A DNA stretch of 64,000 nt from Propionibacteriales bacterium (GTDB lineage: Bacteria; Actinomycetota; Actinomycetes; Propionibacteriales; Nocardioidaceae): positions 154,422-218,421 of the forward strand of contig JAPLCA010000029.1 of assembly GCA_026392465.1 (NCBI GenBank), written 5' to 3'. How positions within the stretch are numbered: position 1 is the stretch's first letter; every line of letters begins with the position of its first letter. Shown here piece by piece: positions 45,801 to 54,995 of the stretch. The translations under genes and the position numbers were made by a program. Under the pieces are notes generated by a model. It was not told the origin of the DNA. It worked only from the letters and a program-made list of their open reading frames with translations, and searched no databases.

Positions 45801-46931
45801 AAGCCGTGGCCGTCCGAAAGCGCCAGTCTCGAGTACGCCGCGATTTGGGGGACCTACGGGGAGGTCTCGCCACGCGCGGATCGGGTCGCCGACGGTGTCC
45901 GAGTGCCCCATATCTCCGCTCTCCTCGAAGGCTCAACAGGGGCGGAGTCCATGCCGCGAAAGTTGGCCGCCCAGGCCGGTGTCGCCTATCAGGGCTGCGT
46001 GATCGTAGGTAAGGGATTCATAGTTGATCTCGAAACGGCGCACGCGTGGACCAGCATGGATGCAAATGTTGCCGCGATAGTTCGCCCCTTCCTCACCGGC
46101 GACGACATCAGTTCTCGCCCCGACCTGTCCGCTTCGCGAGCGGTGATTGACTTCAATGATCGCAGCGAGGAGCAGGCTCGGATGTTTGGAGTGCCGTTCG
46201 CACGTGTTGAGGAGTTGGTGAGGCCCGCGCGATCCAAGGTCAACCGGAAAGCGCATCGGGAGCGATGGTGGCAGTTCGGTGACAAACGGCCCGCGCTGAG
46301 GCGGGCCATCGCCGACCTGCAGGAAGTCCTCGTGATTGCGAGGACCAGCAGCAACGTGATGCCCGTTCGAGTCTCAGCAGACGTGGTTTTTGGTGATTCT
46401 TTGAACGTCTTTGCGACCGACAGCGCCGCGGATCAGGCCGCGCTCTCGTCCTCGCTGCACCAACTTTGGGCGATCACCTACGGCGGCACCTTGGAGACGA
46501 GGATTCGGTACGTGCCGTCGGACGTCTTCGAGACCTTTCCGGCTCCACCTGCGACGGATCGATTGACGACTGTCGGCCTTGACTTCGAGGTGCTCCGAAG
46601 GGAAATTATGGTCCGCCGTGGACTTTCGCTCACGGCGCTCTACAACCTTGTCCACGCCCGATCGGTCCAGGGCGACGCTGACGTCGACTGCCTTCGTGAA
46701 ATGCATGTCCAACTTGATTTGGCCACGTTGGCGGCGTACGAATGGGACGACGTCTCCTTGGATCCTGGCTTTCAGACGTACCGCCAGTTGGAGCGCTGGA
46801 CGGTTTCTCCTGCCTGTCGCGCGGAAATCCTTGAGCGCTTGCTTAGATTAAATCATGATCGCGCCCGCACAGAAGGTCAGGGCGTCTCCGATCTGGGCTC
46901 GTCGAACAGACAGGACACACTCTTCGCATGA
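42894..46931 (+). CDS. drmMI: DISARM adenine-specific DNA methyltransferase DrmMI
   Basis: DrmMI (1345 aa) is the large type IIG/Eco57I-like N6-adenine methyltransferase of class 1 DISARM, which marks host DNA as self. Motif I VADIAAGSGAFLVAAARFF is near residue 618, YGADINPMAVEMCKLSLWLV near 680 and the catalytic NPPF (IIGNPPFMGG) near 881. The C-terminal third should hold the target-recognition region. Bases from about 44.75 kb to the 3' end are visibly less GC-rich and use rare codons (TTA, AGA, ATA), unlike the 5' part. Four-base overlaps couple it to drmD and drmA. Confidence 0.92.
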   Translation: MRKRTHKTSDFHSDWLTQVDIDGPFLAYPVLKDMWPSGVDRLGDTDDRLITFKQAFAQWQRAFDQHVEQPKTPEAKSAYDAVRRAWIDVVLGNIAEWGNDRADTDITVRSPGEQITVTATAALNGRDGNSAALLLICEPTSGLRDAGLDGWAANDIDRLAMLLRKAQVEVGIVTDGQWWALVWAKEGKPTGSGMLNALTWAEEPLLRDAFFTLINQRRFRASDPEQRLSRLFERSELEAEEITEALGTQVRRSVELLVQAFSEARLEAAKAGDPDPLVGKPDDIYQAAVTVMMRIVFLLFAEERDMLPTEQLYWDSYAIKDLLDDLRAQAAGGEEHLDETYDAWHRLFAVSQALHGGVNYDEMRMPAYGGSLLDPERFPWLHATDSRGLRLKVSDRVMLHVLESVQTVVAKGERRRISFREIDVEQIGYIYEGLLGYSCAEVTDDIILGLVGKDGAEPEIPLSTIDDLYDEHGGDSKKFAAALVAWIKENQPAATGKTAAALSKLVDQEPSGDDRAELVRLLSPVAAGDEDLLEDLVGWGKLIRRDLRNIPLVFPVGGLVMVETPSRKNAGAHYTPRSLAEEVVLHALQPLVYEPGPLQTNDENEWRLKSAAAILDLKVADIAAGSGAFLVAAARFFSERLVEAWIAEGLLDGAACGDPEVLRKQALREVIARCLYGADINPMAVEMCKLSLWLVSMDKTKPFSFVDDKVFCGHSLLGLTSLDQLRYIHSHPQPSVMQQQLLVDIDAKIDAATQLRHELASPVDERDPMRSARAKARLLEQFRKMTAELRTIADGIVAAGLPLGGRRGRKLDDSFKTLSWQLQQAFPVDGSDGDRTNLLDRIASGLKPAVATDYERWQPLHWVLEAPDVIVERGGFDAIIGNPPFMGGKKITGAMGTPVREWLVHQLAAGVKGNADLVSYFILRASELLASAGLLGLIATNSVAQGDTRKVGLDQLLWRGFQIVRAVQSKPWPSESASLEYAAIWGTYGEVSPRADRVADGVRVPHISALLEGSTGAESMPRKLAAQAGVAYQGCVIVGKGFIVDLETAHAWTSMDANVAAIVRPFLTGDDISSRPDLSASRAVIDFNDRSEEQARMFGVPFARVEELVRPARSKVNRKAHRERWWQFGDKRPALRRAIADLQEVLVIARTSSNVMPVRVSADVVFGDSLNVFATDSAADQAALSSSLHQLWAITYGGTLETRIRYVPSDVFETFPAPPATDRLTTVGLDFEVLRREIMVRRGLSLTALYNLVHARSVQGDADVDCLREMHVQLDLATLAAYEWDDVSLDPGFQTYRQLERWTVSPACRAEILERLLRLNHDRARTEGQGVSDLGSSNRQDTLFA

Positions 46932-49900
46932 CCGTCTCCGCATCGACCGCAGTCCGGTCCGACCTCGTCGCATTGATCGAGAAGGAGTTGCTCGGTCCAC
47001 GGAACGGCCCGGAGGAGGAGATCAGGGGGACGCCTCGGGCGTCGTACATGGTTGGTGCGCTGGCCCCGGTCACTGTTGACCCCACGCTTGAGGTCGCGGT
47101 TGCTGATGACAACGGCGCCGATCCCGCCGAGTCTGGGCTCGCTGTCAGTGATCTCGATCCGATCAGCAACGGACAGTCGGGGATACCTGTGCCCACAGAT
47201 GAGGATTCCGTCGAGCAAGATGAGGAGCGCGACGAAGGCGCGAAGGGCGCGCTGACATACCCGTCTTCGATGGGCTTGCGAATCCAGGTGCCGCGCGACT
47301 GCGGCGTCCTCGCGGTAGCCGCTTCGTGGGGCCGCTATGAATCGTTTCGTCAGGAGAATGAGGACGGTCGGAAGGTCCAGTTCTCCCGTCGTGTTCCCTT
47401 CGAGCGCACCGCCGACATCGACGTCCGCGACCACGCGGAGCACGTCGTACTCCCGCCGATCACCCTCGACGCTGACGTCACGCTTCGGGTCGAGCTCTAC
47501 CCGCGCGACGACCGCACGATCATCGAGCTGGCGCTCTCTAACGACCGGACGACGGCCATGGATGCCCCACCGGGCGATTGGCTCTTCCAGACGAAGTTGA
47601 GTATCGAGGCGAACAGCGGCGAGGCGGTGTTCCTGCCGACTCGTGAGGTCCTCGCGAGTGGCTATGACGAACTCGACCCGGAGCGTCAGCGGCTTGATCT
47701 GCAGTACCGGCAACGCCTCGAGTTCGCGATCGGGCGTACCGCGTCGGTGACGTGGGCGGAAGGTTTCGACGCTGAGGGCGTCTCGTTGCGGCGTGCCACC
47801 TCGGTCGAGACGACGTGGCTTCCGACGGCCGACGTCGCTCAGACCGTCGCAGGAAGTGCGGGTGAGGCAGAGACATCGATGCGAGCGCTGATGGACCTCA
47901 AGCCGGACAGTGTCGACGCCGCCATCGGGCCGCTGGTCGACGGTTACCGAGAGTGGCTCGACAAGCAGGCCGAGCTGGCGGCTCAGTTGCCCCATCACCT
48001 GCGTGAAATCGCGGATGAGTCCATCGCCGAAGCTGGACTGGTTGTCGATCGGCTTGAGGCTGGTCTTGAGCTCCTGAAGACGGACCCGCAGGCGCTCCAG
48101 GCCTTCCGGTTCATGAACCGCGCCATGCGCGATCAGCGGATGCGCTCCCAGGTAGCCGCGAAGCGCTCGGAACGAGCGACGCTCTCCATCGAGGATGCAG
48201 TAGCGGAAGTAGAGGCGGCCGGCGACGCCGCTGCCTCGTGGCGTCCCTTCCAGCTGGCGTTCATCCTGCTTCAAATGCCGGCGCTCACTGATCCCATTGA
48301 CGGCTTTCGCAGCGGCCCTGCCGCCAATGTCGAGTTGCTGTTCTTCCCCACCGGTGGTGGCAAGACCGAGGCATACCTCGGACTCGCGGCCTTCACCTTC
48401 GCAATCCGCCGCCTCCAAGGTGTCGTCGAGACCAACGACGGACCCCTTGACGGTGGCGACGGCGTCGCCGTTCTCATGCGCTACACGCTCCGGCTGCTGA
48501 CATCCCAGCAGTTCCAACGCGCCGCTGCGCTCGTCTGCGCCGCGGAGTTGATCCGGCAAGCCGATCCCGCTACATGGGGCGAGCGTCCGTTCAGCATCGG
48601 CCTGTGGGTCGGCTCGGCTGTGAGCCCCAAGCGTTACACCGACGCGAAGCAACAAGTCGAGACAGCTCGGCAGGACACCGGCAAGACCCACGGGCTGACG
48701 GTGCTCCAGCTACAACGATGCCCATGGTGCGGTTCCAAGATCGACCCGAAGCGCGACCTGACGACCGTCGGGGTTACCGAGCGGATCGAGGTTCGCTGTG
48801 GTGACCGCACGGGCCTCTGCCCCTTCTCCCTCGACGGTGACGCGGGCCCTCTGCCGATCACCACTGTCGACGACGAGCTGTATCGGAATCCGCCTACCTT
48901 CCTTCTCGCGACCGTCGACAAGTTCGCCCGTCTGGCCCGCGAGGGCGACGCGGCCAGCCTCTTCGGTTATGTCTCCGAGCGCTGCCCACGGCACGGCTAT
49001 CGCCACCCCGACTCCCGGGGGAGTTGCACCGGAAAGACCCACAACCAGAAGAGCGAGGGGGGCCGGACCTACCCGGCTGTCCACATCGCCAAGGTCGGCC
49101 GGCTGCGGCCGCCGGACCTGATCATCCAGGATGAGCTGCACCTGATCACGGGCGCGCTCGGCACGGCCGTGGGTGTCTTCGAGAACGCCGTCGACGTGTT
49201 GTCTTCTTACGAGCAGGACGGCACGACCGTTCGTCCTCTCGTGGTTGCGTCCACCGCGACAGTGCGGAACGCCCTCAACCAAGTGACGGCGCTCTACGGA
49301 CGAGGAGTGGCTGTCTTTCCGCCCCAGGTACTCGACGTGCGCGACACCTTCTTCTCGAAGGAGAAGGAGGTCTCGGACAAGAATCCGGGTCGCAAGTACC
49401 TGGGGGTCTGCGCCCACGGCATCAGGCTGACGTTGGCGGAGATCCGGATGTCCGAGGTCCTCCTGCTGGCTGGCCAGAAGCTCCTCGACGAACACGGCGA
49501 CGCTGCGGACCCGTACATGACGACCGTCGGCTACTTCTCCGCGACAAGGGAGTTGGCCGGTATGCGCCGCTACCTCGACGACGATGTGACAACCCGCGTC
49601 GCAGGCAACACCGAGCCGTTCCCGCGTCGCACCACCGACTGGACTCGTCTCTCGATCGGCGAGCTCACCGCACGGATCTCATCGGAGGAGATCGCAAGGA
49701 CACTCGACCACCTCGCGGTCCCGTTCGGTGATCGCTGGACCACCCGGGGGAAGGCCGCCTACGGCAAGGCGTTTCAAGCGGCGGTTGAGGCAAAGCAGCA
49801 ACCACCGAAGTCCCCGCCGCGCCCGTACGACGTCGTACTGGCTACGTCGATGCTTCAGGTCGGTGTCGACGTTCCCCGGCTCGGTCTGATGCTGGTCGTG

Positions 49901-50581
49901 GGTCAACCGAAGAACACTGCTGAGTACATCCAGGCGTCGTCCCGCGTCGGCCGCGACGCTCGCAAACCGGGTCTCGTGGTGTCGCTGGCGAACTGGTCGC
50001 GCCCTCGCGACATGTCCCACTTCGAGTCGTTCCGGCACTACCACGAGACGTTCTACGCCCAGGTCGAAGCCCTGAGCGTCACGCCCTTCTCCGACACCGC
50101 CATGGAACGCGGCTTGATGGGCATGCTGGTCAGCGCGATCCGGGTCGTGGACGAAGGACAGCCTGCGTCGCTGTCACCCGCCGCGGGAGCCGGCGAGGTC
50201 CTCAGCAGGCTGCCTGCAGCCCAGAGCCTCATCAACCGACTGATCGCACGAGCGGCGTCCGCGGCACCCGACGCACAGACGCTCGACCGGATGCGTCAGA
50301 AGCTGCTCCAGCGCGTCGATCGGTGGTACGACAAGGCCAAGGAGTACAACGGCGCGCTGGTCTACGAACGTCCACGCAATGGCCGGGTCGAGTGGCCACT
50401 GCTGATCAGCCCCGAGACGACCGTGCCAACCCCGGCAGATCGGGTGTTCGTCGTCGCCAACTCCATGCGTGAGGTGCAGCCGGAGTTCAACCTCCTGGTC
50501 AGCCCAGCCCCAGCCAACCTCGCGTTCAAGGAGCCGGCGTCCGCTCCAGGCTGGGACCTCCCGACGGGAGACGACGAGTGA
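46928..50581 (+). CDS. drmA: DISARM helicase DrmA
   Basis: DrmA (1217 aa) is the core DISARM helicase. Walker A lies in FFPTGGGKTEAYLGLAAF near residue 475; the DEAD-like box is QDELHLITGALGTAVG; motif VI is QASSRVGRDARKPGLVV. A zinc ribbon (CPWCGSKID with a later CGDRTGLCPF) is inserted between the lobes. DrmA acts with DrmB on single- and double-stranded DNA, recognising foreign DNA with 5' overhangs. It starts by ATGA overlap with drmMI and ends by GTGA overlap with drmB. Confidence 0.95.
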   Translation: MTVSASTAVRSDLVALIEKELLGPRNGPEEEIRGTPRASYMVGALAPVTVDPTLEVAVADDNGADPAESGLAVSDLDPISNGQSGIPVPTDEDSVEQDEERDEGAKGALTYPSSMGLRIQVPRDCGVLAVAASWGRYESFRQENEDGRKVQFSRRVPFERTADIDVRDHAEHVVLPPITLDADVTLRVELYPRDDRTIIELALSNDRTTAMDAPPGDWLFQTKLSIEANSGEAVFLPTREVLASGYDELDPERQRLDLQYRQRLEFAIGRTASVTWAEGFDAEGVSLRRATSVETTWLPTADVAQTVAGSAGEAETSMRALMDLKPDSVDAAIGPLVDGYREWLDKQAELAAQLPHHLREIADESIAEAGLVVDRLEAGLELLKTDPQALQAFRFMNRAMRDQRMRSQVAAKRSERATLSIEDAVAEVEAAGDAAASWRPFQLAFILLQMPALTDPIDGFRSGPAANVELLFFPTGGGKTEAYLGLAAFTFAIRRLQGVVETNDGPLDGGDGVAVLMRYTLRLLTSQQFQRAAALVCAAELIRQADPATWGERPFSIGLWVGSAVSPKRYTDAKQQVETARQDTGKTHGLTVLQLQRCPWCGSKIDPKRDLTTVGVTERIEVRCGDRTGLCPFSLDGDAGPLPITTVDDELYRNPPTFLLATVDKFARLAREGDAASLFGYVSERCPRHGYRHPDSRGSCTGKTHNQKSEGGRTYPAVHIAKVGRLRPPDLIIQDELHLITGALGTAVGVFENAVDVLSSYEQDGTTVRPLVVASTATVRNALNQVTALYGRGVAVFPPQVLDVRDTFFSKEKEVSDKNPGRKYLGVCAHGIRLTLAEIRMSEVLLLAGQKLLDEHGDAADPYMTTVGYFSATRELAGMRRYLDDDVTTRVAGNTEPFPRRTTDWTRLSIGELTARISSEEIARTLDHLAVPFGDRWTTRGKAAYGKAFQAAVEAKQQPPKSPPRPYDVVLATSMLQVGVDVPRLGLMLVVGQPKNTAEYIQASSRVGRDARKPGLVVSLANWSRPRDMSHFESFRHYHETFYAQVEALSVTPFSDTAMERGLMGMLVSAIRVVDEGQPASLSPAAGAGEVLSRLPAAQSLINRLIARAASAAPDAQTLDRMRQKLLQRVDRWYDKAKEYNGALVYERPRNGRVEWPLLISPETTVPTPADRVFVVANSMREVQPEFNLLVSPAPANLAFKEPASAPGWDLPTGDDE

Positions 50582-52662
50582 GCGAGGCATCTTCCGATGC
50601 CGGAGCCACCGATCAGGGCCTGGCGCCGGTGACCGTCGGCCTCGCCGAGCTCGACCCGATCGCCGACATCGAGGCCAAGGTCACCAAGAACAGGAGCAAG
50701 GTCGGTTCCGTACGGCCATCGGCGCTGCTCTACACCTCCGGCGTCGGCGCGACTGTCGATCTGCCCCACCTGTCTGTGATGCCGCATGGCCTGGACGCCT
50801 GGCAGCGCTACTACGACCGCCGCGCAGGCGGCGCGGACGTGATCGTCGAGCCCCGCCTCCTCGACCTCGTGCGTGCCTACCTCGGCGACCAGGTCACCCA
50901 GCTACGCAAGGCGCCCTGGGCGCCCGAGGCGCCTGGCGGGTTCGATGACGAGGCGATCGACCTCGGGATCCCGGCACGCATCTTCCCGCAGTGGCTTCGC
51001 TGCACGGGCTGCAACCTGCTCGCGCCGGTCAGCCATCCGATCTACGAGTTCAAGAACGTCCTGAAGTACCGCCCCGACCAAGCGACGTTCATTCATAAGG
51101 ACTGCAAGGGCTGGAGCCCCGGTACCGGGAAGGCGGCGGCACGAAAGGGACGTGAGCAGGCCGCAGTGCCGGCTCGATACCTCATCTCGTGCGTGAACGG
51201 GCACCTCGATGAGTTTCCCTACGCCGCCTGGGTCCACCGCGGTCGCTCCTGCCTGAACGCCAAGGTCCCGCAACTCCGGATGCGCGAATGGAAGAGCAAC
51301 CTCGGCCCGGACGTTCAGATCATCTGTCTGTCATGCGATGCCCGGCGGGGGATGCTGGAGGCCACCGGTCCGAAGGCAGCCGACAAGTTGCCGCACTGTC
51401 GCGGGCGGCACCCCCACCTCGACGCGTTCTACCCCTGCGACCAGCCGGGCAAGTTGATGATGCTCGGTGCGGCCAACCAGTGGTTCGCCTCCACCGTCGG
51501 TCTTCTCGCGCTTCCCCGCGAGGAGGTTGCCTCCGTGGGCGACCTGATGCCGGTGCTGCAGGCGCTCCCGCCCGAGGTCCTCGTCTCGGCAACTGCGAAG
51601 CACGCGCTCGCGGGATTCCGGGGATGGGCCGCCAGCATCAGCCAGAGCGACTTGTTCGGGAACGCCACCGACCACGTCTTGTGGGAAGCGATTCAGGCGC
51701 TCAAGGGCGCCGGCACCACGCCTCCACCTGCCGCATTGAGTACTGACCCGATCGACATCTTGATCCCCGAATGGGTGGTCCTCACCGATGAGGAGAAGTA
51801 CACCAAGCACTCGGGTTCCGCAGACTTCCGTGCTGTCCGTCGGAACGTCCCGCAGACCTTGAAGCCGATCGTCCGCGAGGTCGTTGCTGTCGAGAAGCTC
51901 AAGAAGGTCAATGCCTTCCTCGGCTTCACCCGCATCGACGCCCTCGACCGCATCGACGACAGCAAGAGCCGCGTCGCGCCCTTGACCCGCCACGGCCGAC
52001 CGACCTGGGTTCCGGCCACCGAGGACCGCGGTGAAGGATTCTTCCTCCAATTCGACGAAGGCGCCGTAGCCGCTTGGGAGGAGAGGATCCTCGGGCTCGA
52101 CGTCTGGGAGACCTACCGGCGGGCCCACGAGCTCAACTTCAAGCGACGGACCAGCAAGACGGCGGACAGCAGCATCGATCCCGACAGCCGATTCCCGCCC
52201 CCGCGGTACTGGGCCCTCCACACTCTGTCCCACCTCCTCATTCGCGAGGCGGCCATGTCCAGTGGCTACGGATCGGCCAGCCTCACCGAACGGGTCTATG
52301 CGTGGCGCGGGGACGGCGAACGGCCGCCCGCGGCGGGACTGCTCATCACAACCACCGCTTCCGACAGCGAAGGAACCTTGGGCGGGCTGGTCGACCTTTC
52401 GCGGGCCGAGAGGCTCGGCCCCCTCGTCTACGGGACCGTCCGGCGGGGCGGACGATGCTCCAGTGACCCGGTCTGCTCCCACCGCCGCCCCCGAGGCAAG
52501 GAGGACTTCCTTCACGGCGCGGCCTGCCACTTCTGCCTGTTCGTCAGTGAGACCAGCTGCGAGCGGACCAACCGCTTCCTCGACCGCCGCCTGCTCCTCG
52601 ACCTGATGGTCGATCCGGACATCGCGACGCCGGGACTGCTGCGGCCGATCCTCGGAGCCTGA
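50578..52662 (+). CDS. drmB: DISARM protein DrmB (DUF1998)
   Basis: DrmB (694 aa) carries the DUF1998 domain and forms the DrmAB core complex. Cys clusters that may bind zinc are seen in RCTGCNLLAPVSH, FYPCDQPG and the C-terminal CSSDPVCSHRRP, GAACHFCLFVSETSCE; the last set is the DUF1998 hallmark. LHTLSHLLIREAAMSSGYGS is also conserved. GTG at 50578 overlaps the drmA stop. drmC follows after 3 nt. Confidence 0.94.
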   Translation: MSEASSDAGATDQGLAPVTVGLAELDPIADIEAKVTKNRSKVGSVRPSALLYTSGVGATVDLPHLSVMPHGLDAWQRYYDRRAGGADVIVEPRLLDLVRAYLGDQVTQLRKAPWAPEAPGGFDDEAIDLGIPARIFPQWLRCTGCNLLAPVSHPIYEFKNVLKYRPDQATFIHKDCKGWSPGTGKAAARKGREQAAVPARYLISCVNGHLDEFPYAAWVHRGRSCLNAKVPQLRMREWKSNLGPDVQIICLSCDARRGMLEATGPKAADKLPHCRGRHPHLDAFYPCDQPGKLMMLGAANQWFASTVGLLALPREEVASVGDLMPVLQALPPEVLVSATAKHALAGFRGWAASISQSDLFGNATDHVLWEAIQALKGAGTTPPPAALSTDPIDILIPEWVVLTDEEKYTKHSGSADFRAVRRNVPQTLKPIVREVVAVEKLKKVNAFLGFTRIDALDRIDDSKSRVAPLTRHGRPTWVPATEDRGEGFFLQFDEGAVAAWEERILGLDVWETYRRAHELNFKRRTSKTADSSIDPDSRFPPPRYWALHTLSHLLIREAAMSSGYGSASLTERVYAWRGDGERPPAAGLLITTTASDSEGTLGGLVDLSRAERLGPLVYGTVRRGGRCSSDPVCSHRRPRGKEDFLHGAACHFCLFVSETSCERTNRFLDRRLLLDLMVDPDIATPGLLRPILGA

Positions 52663-52665
52663 ACC

Positions 52666-53370
52666 ATGACGCCCGTCGCCCGGCTGGGCGAGCTGCTGGC
52701 GCCCGCCGAGGCGGGCGCGATCGCAGCTGCACTGCGCCAACAAGGACTTCCGCACCTGGCGGCGCAGCGCGCGTTCGCCGTCAACCGGGCCGAGGTCAAG
52801 TCACTGCTCGCGGCTCTGGTCAAAGAAGCCGGGAGCGCTGAGCTCGCAGCCGCCGTCCTCGATGGAATCGCCGCGGTTCCGCGTAGACCGGGGCCCGAGC
52901 CGGTATGGACCGCCCCCACCGTGCCGGGACTCGGTGGCCGCACGACGCTCGCCGTCGCCGACCTGATCAACAGGGCGACCGCGACCGTGTACGCAGCGAC
53001 CTACTCAGCGGGCGCCGGATCGGACTATGTCCAGGCATTGGCGCACGCCATCGATCGAGGGGTCGCGGTCACCGTGATCGTCGACCGTGGGATGCAGGAG
53101 AAGAACGGCGGTGCGGTTCCTAACGCGCTCGTCGGCGCGAGGGTCTGGGCCTACGCGCCCGACACGGTGGGGGAGTATGTACCACTTCAGCATGCGAAGC
53201 TCGTCGTGGTGGACCGAACAGCCGTGCTTGTCACCAGCGCCAACTTCTCCAACGCCGCTGCCAAGCTCAACCTGGAGTGCGGACTCCTCAGCCACGACGC
53301 GGACGTGGCTGAGGGCGTCGTGCAACAGCTGGAGACGCTTCATGATCACGGTGCACTCGTCGACTACTGA
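52666..53370 (+). CDS. drmC: DISARM phospholipase D-like protein DrmC
   Basis: DrmC (234 aa) has one PLD/HKD motif: HAKLVVVDRTAVLVTSANFS near residues 178-197, with the His-Lys-Asp set. The preceding ATYSAGAGSDYVQALAHAI and ERGVAVTVIVDRG-like strands match the PLD fold. A single HKD suggests dimerisation to form an active site. In tested DISARM systems drmC is accessory rather than strictly needed. ATG at 52666 is three bases after the drmB stop. Confidence 0.9.
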   Translation: MTPVARLGELLAPAEAGAIAAALRQQGLPHLAAQRAFAVNRAEVKSLLAALVKEAGSAELAAAVLDGIAAVPRRPGPEPVWTAPTVPGLGGRTTLAVADLINRATATVYAATYSAGAGSDYVQALAHAIDRGVAVTVIVDRGMQEKNGGAVPNALVGARVWAYAPDTVGEYVPLQHAKLVVVDRTAVLVTSANFSNAAAKLNLECGLLSHDADVAEGVVQQLETLHDHGALVDY

Positions 53371-53415
53371 CGACCCGCATTCCGACCGGGCGAACGCATG
53401 CTCGAGGATGTTGCC

Positions 53416-54537
53416 ATGCACTCAGTAGGCCTCTTTGCCGGTATCGGCGGATTCGAACTCGGTCTTCAGCGTGCTGGGATCGCCCCGGAGATGCTCTGCG
53501 AGTACTGGGAGCCCGCGTCTGAGATCCTGAAGGCTCGCTTCGATGCCGAAGTCGCGGGCGACATCCGCGAGCTTCGTTCCATCCCGAAGGTCGACATCGT
53601 CACGGCGGGCTTCCCTTGCACTGATCTGAGTCAGGTCGGACGGACAGCCGGGATCGAAGGTTCTGAGTCCGGACTGGTGAGAGAAGCGTTTCGGCTCATC
53701 GACGATGCCGTGTCGACTTGGGTGGTCCTTGAGAACGTCCCGAACATGTTGAGCCTGCGGGGTGGCTCCGCCATGACATACATCGCCGACTGGTTCGAGG
53801 AGCGAGGCTGGAACTGGGCCTACCGGACTCTCGACTCGCAACACTTCGGTCTCCGACAGCGACGACGTCGGGTGTTCCTCGTCGCTTCCCGGAGTGAAGA
53901 TCCGCGGAAGGTGCTTTTCGCTGACGATGCCGGTCCAACGACTGCGCGAGCCAACCACTCCGCCTACGGCTTCTCCTGGACGGAGGGCAACCGGGGCGTT
54001 GGCTGGGGTGACGGAGTCACGCCTACCCTCAAGGGAGGGTCGAAGGTCGGCATCGCTTCGCCCCCCGCGATCTGGCGCACGGACGGCGCACCAGGCCACG
54101 CGATCATCCGCCCCAGCGTCCGCGCGGGGGAAAGGCTGCAGGGCTTGCGGGCGGGCTGGACGGAAGGTTCGAGAGACGGTGTCCGATGGAAGATGATCGG
54201 CAATGCCGTCTCGGTACCTGTCGCAGCGTGGATAGGGCGAGGCTTGGCCTCACCCGGCGAACCGCTGGACGTCGAGCGGCGAGCTCTCCATCCGAGCGAT
54301 CGGTGGCCGTATGCAGCAGCGTCGATCCGCGGCACCAGGGAGGCTTGGAGCCTGAGCGACAGACCCATTCGCACGACGCCGCCCTCGACACTGTCTGCGC
54401 TCATCGACCGTCACGGTGGCTCCCCCTTGTCCTTCGGAGCCACCAGCGGCTTCTACAGCCGCCTGCGGGCGAGCTCTCTCCGAGTCCGCGATGATTTCAG
54501 AAAGGCGCTCGCCGACCACCTTCAATCCTTCAAGTAG
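53416..54537 (+). CDS. drmMII: DNA (cytosine-5)-methyltransferase, DrmMII-like
   Basis: The protein (373 aa) is a C5-cytosine methyltransferase. SAM motif I is VGLFAGIGGFELGLQRAGI, the catalytic Cys is in AGFPCTDLSQVGR near residue 66 (PCT replaces the common PCQ), motif VI is WVVLENVPNM, and motif VIII is GLRQRRRRVFLVAS. The target-recognition region follows, then motif X-like GNAVSVPVAAWIG. ATG 53416 starts the usual MxxxxLFAGIGG N-terminus; ATG 53398 is possible. It follows drmC by 45 nt, so the DISARM operon includes a cytosine methylase besides the adenine one. Confidence 0.88.
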   Translation: MHSVGLFAGIGGFELGLQRAGIAPEMLCEYWEPASEILKARFDAEVAGDIRELRSIPKVDIVTAGFPCTDLSQVGRTAGIEGSESGLVREAFRLIDDAVSTWVVLENVPNMLSLRGGSAMTYIADWFEERGWNWAYRTLDSQHFGLRQRRRRVFLVASRSEDPRKVLFADDAGPTTARANHSAYGFSWTEGNRGVGWGDGVTPTLKGGSKVGIASPPAIWRTDGAPGHAIIRPSVRAGERLQGLRAGWTEGSRDGVRWKMIGNAVSVPVAAWIGRGLASPGEPLDVERRALHPSDRWPYAAASIRGTREAWSLSDRPIRTTPPSTLSALIDRHGGSPLSFGATSGFYSRLRASSLRVRDDFRKALADHLQSFK

Positions 54538-54575
54538 TGACGGCGCAGCACCGAGTGTGAACTAGGGGGCGTGAG

Positions 54576-54995
54576 TTGACTGGCTCGTGGGCTTCTTCCG
54601 CCGCTGTGCGCCGGTCGATGCAAGGCAATCGCGGTCGAGACACGAAGCCGGAGATCGCTGTACGACGCCGAGTTCACGCAGCGGGCCTTCGTTACCGCGT
54701 CGACTTCAGGCCTTTGCCGAGCTTGAATCGCCGAGCGGACCTCGTCTTCACCCGCCGCCGCATCGCGGTGTTCATCGACGGCTGCTTCTGGCACGGGTGT
54801 CCCGAGCATCACACCATCGCCAAATCAAACGGGTCCTTTTGGGCCGAGAAGGCCAGGCGCAATCGGGAGCGCGACCGTGAGACCGATCAGATCCTTCTCG
54901 GTGAGGGCTGGGAGGTTGTCAGGGCTTGGGAGCACGAGGACCCCGCGGATGTCGCTGCGCGCATCGTGAAGCTTGTTCGACTAGAGGCAGCGTGA
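54576..54995 (+). CDS. vsr: Very short patch repair endonuclease Vsr
   Basis: Vsr (139 aa) nicks next to T:G mismatches left by deamination of 5-methylcytosine. MQGNRGRDTKPEIAVRRRVHAAGLRYR-type N-terminus (read in two parts), RRADLVFTRRRIAVFIDGCFWHGCPEHH with the catalytic Asp and zinc-binding His/Cys, and EGWEVVRAWEHE are all canonical. The start is TTG 54576 with AGGGGG about 7 nt upstream. Its place right after the cytosine methyltransferase matches the usual dcm-vsr pairing and implies real 5mC methylation. Confidence 0.9.
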   Translation: MTGSWASSAAVRRSMQGNRGRDTKPEIAVRRRVHAAGLRYRVDFRPLPSLNRRADLVFTRRRIAVFIDGCFWHGCPEHHTIAKSNGSFWAEKARRNRERDRETDQILLGEGWEVVRAWEHEDPADVAARIVKLVRLEAA

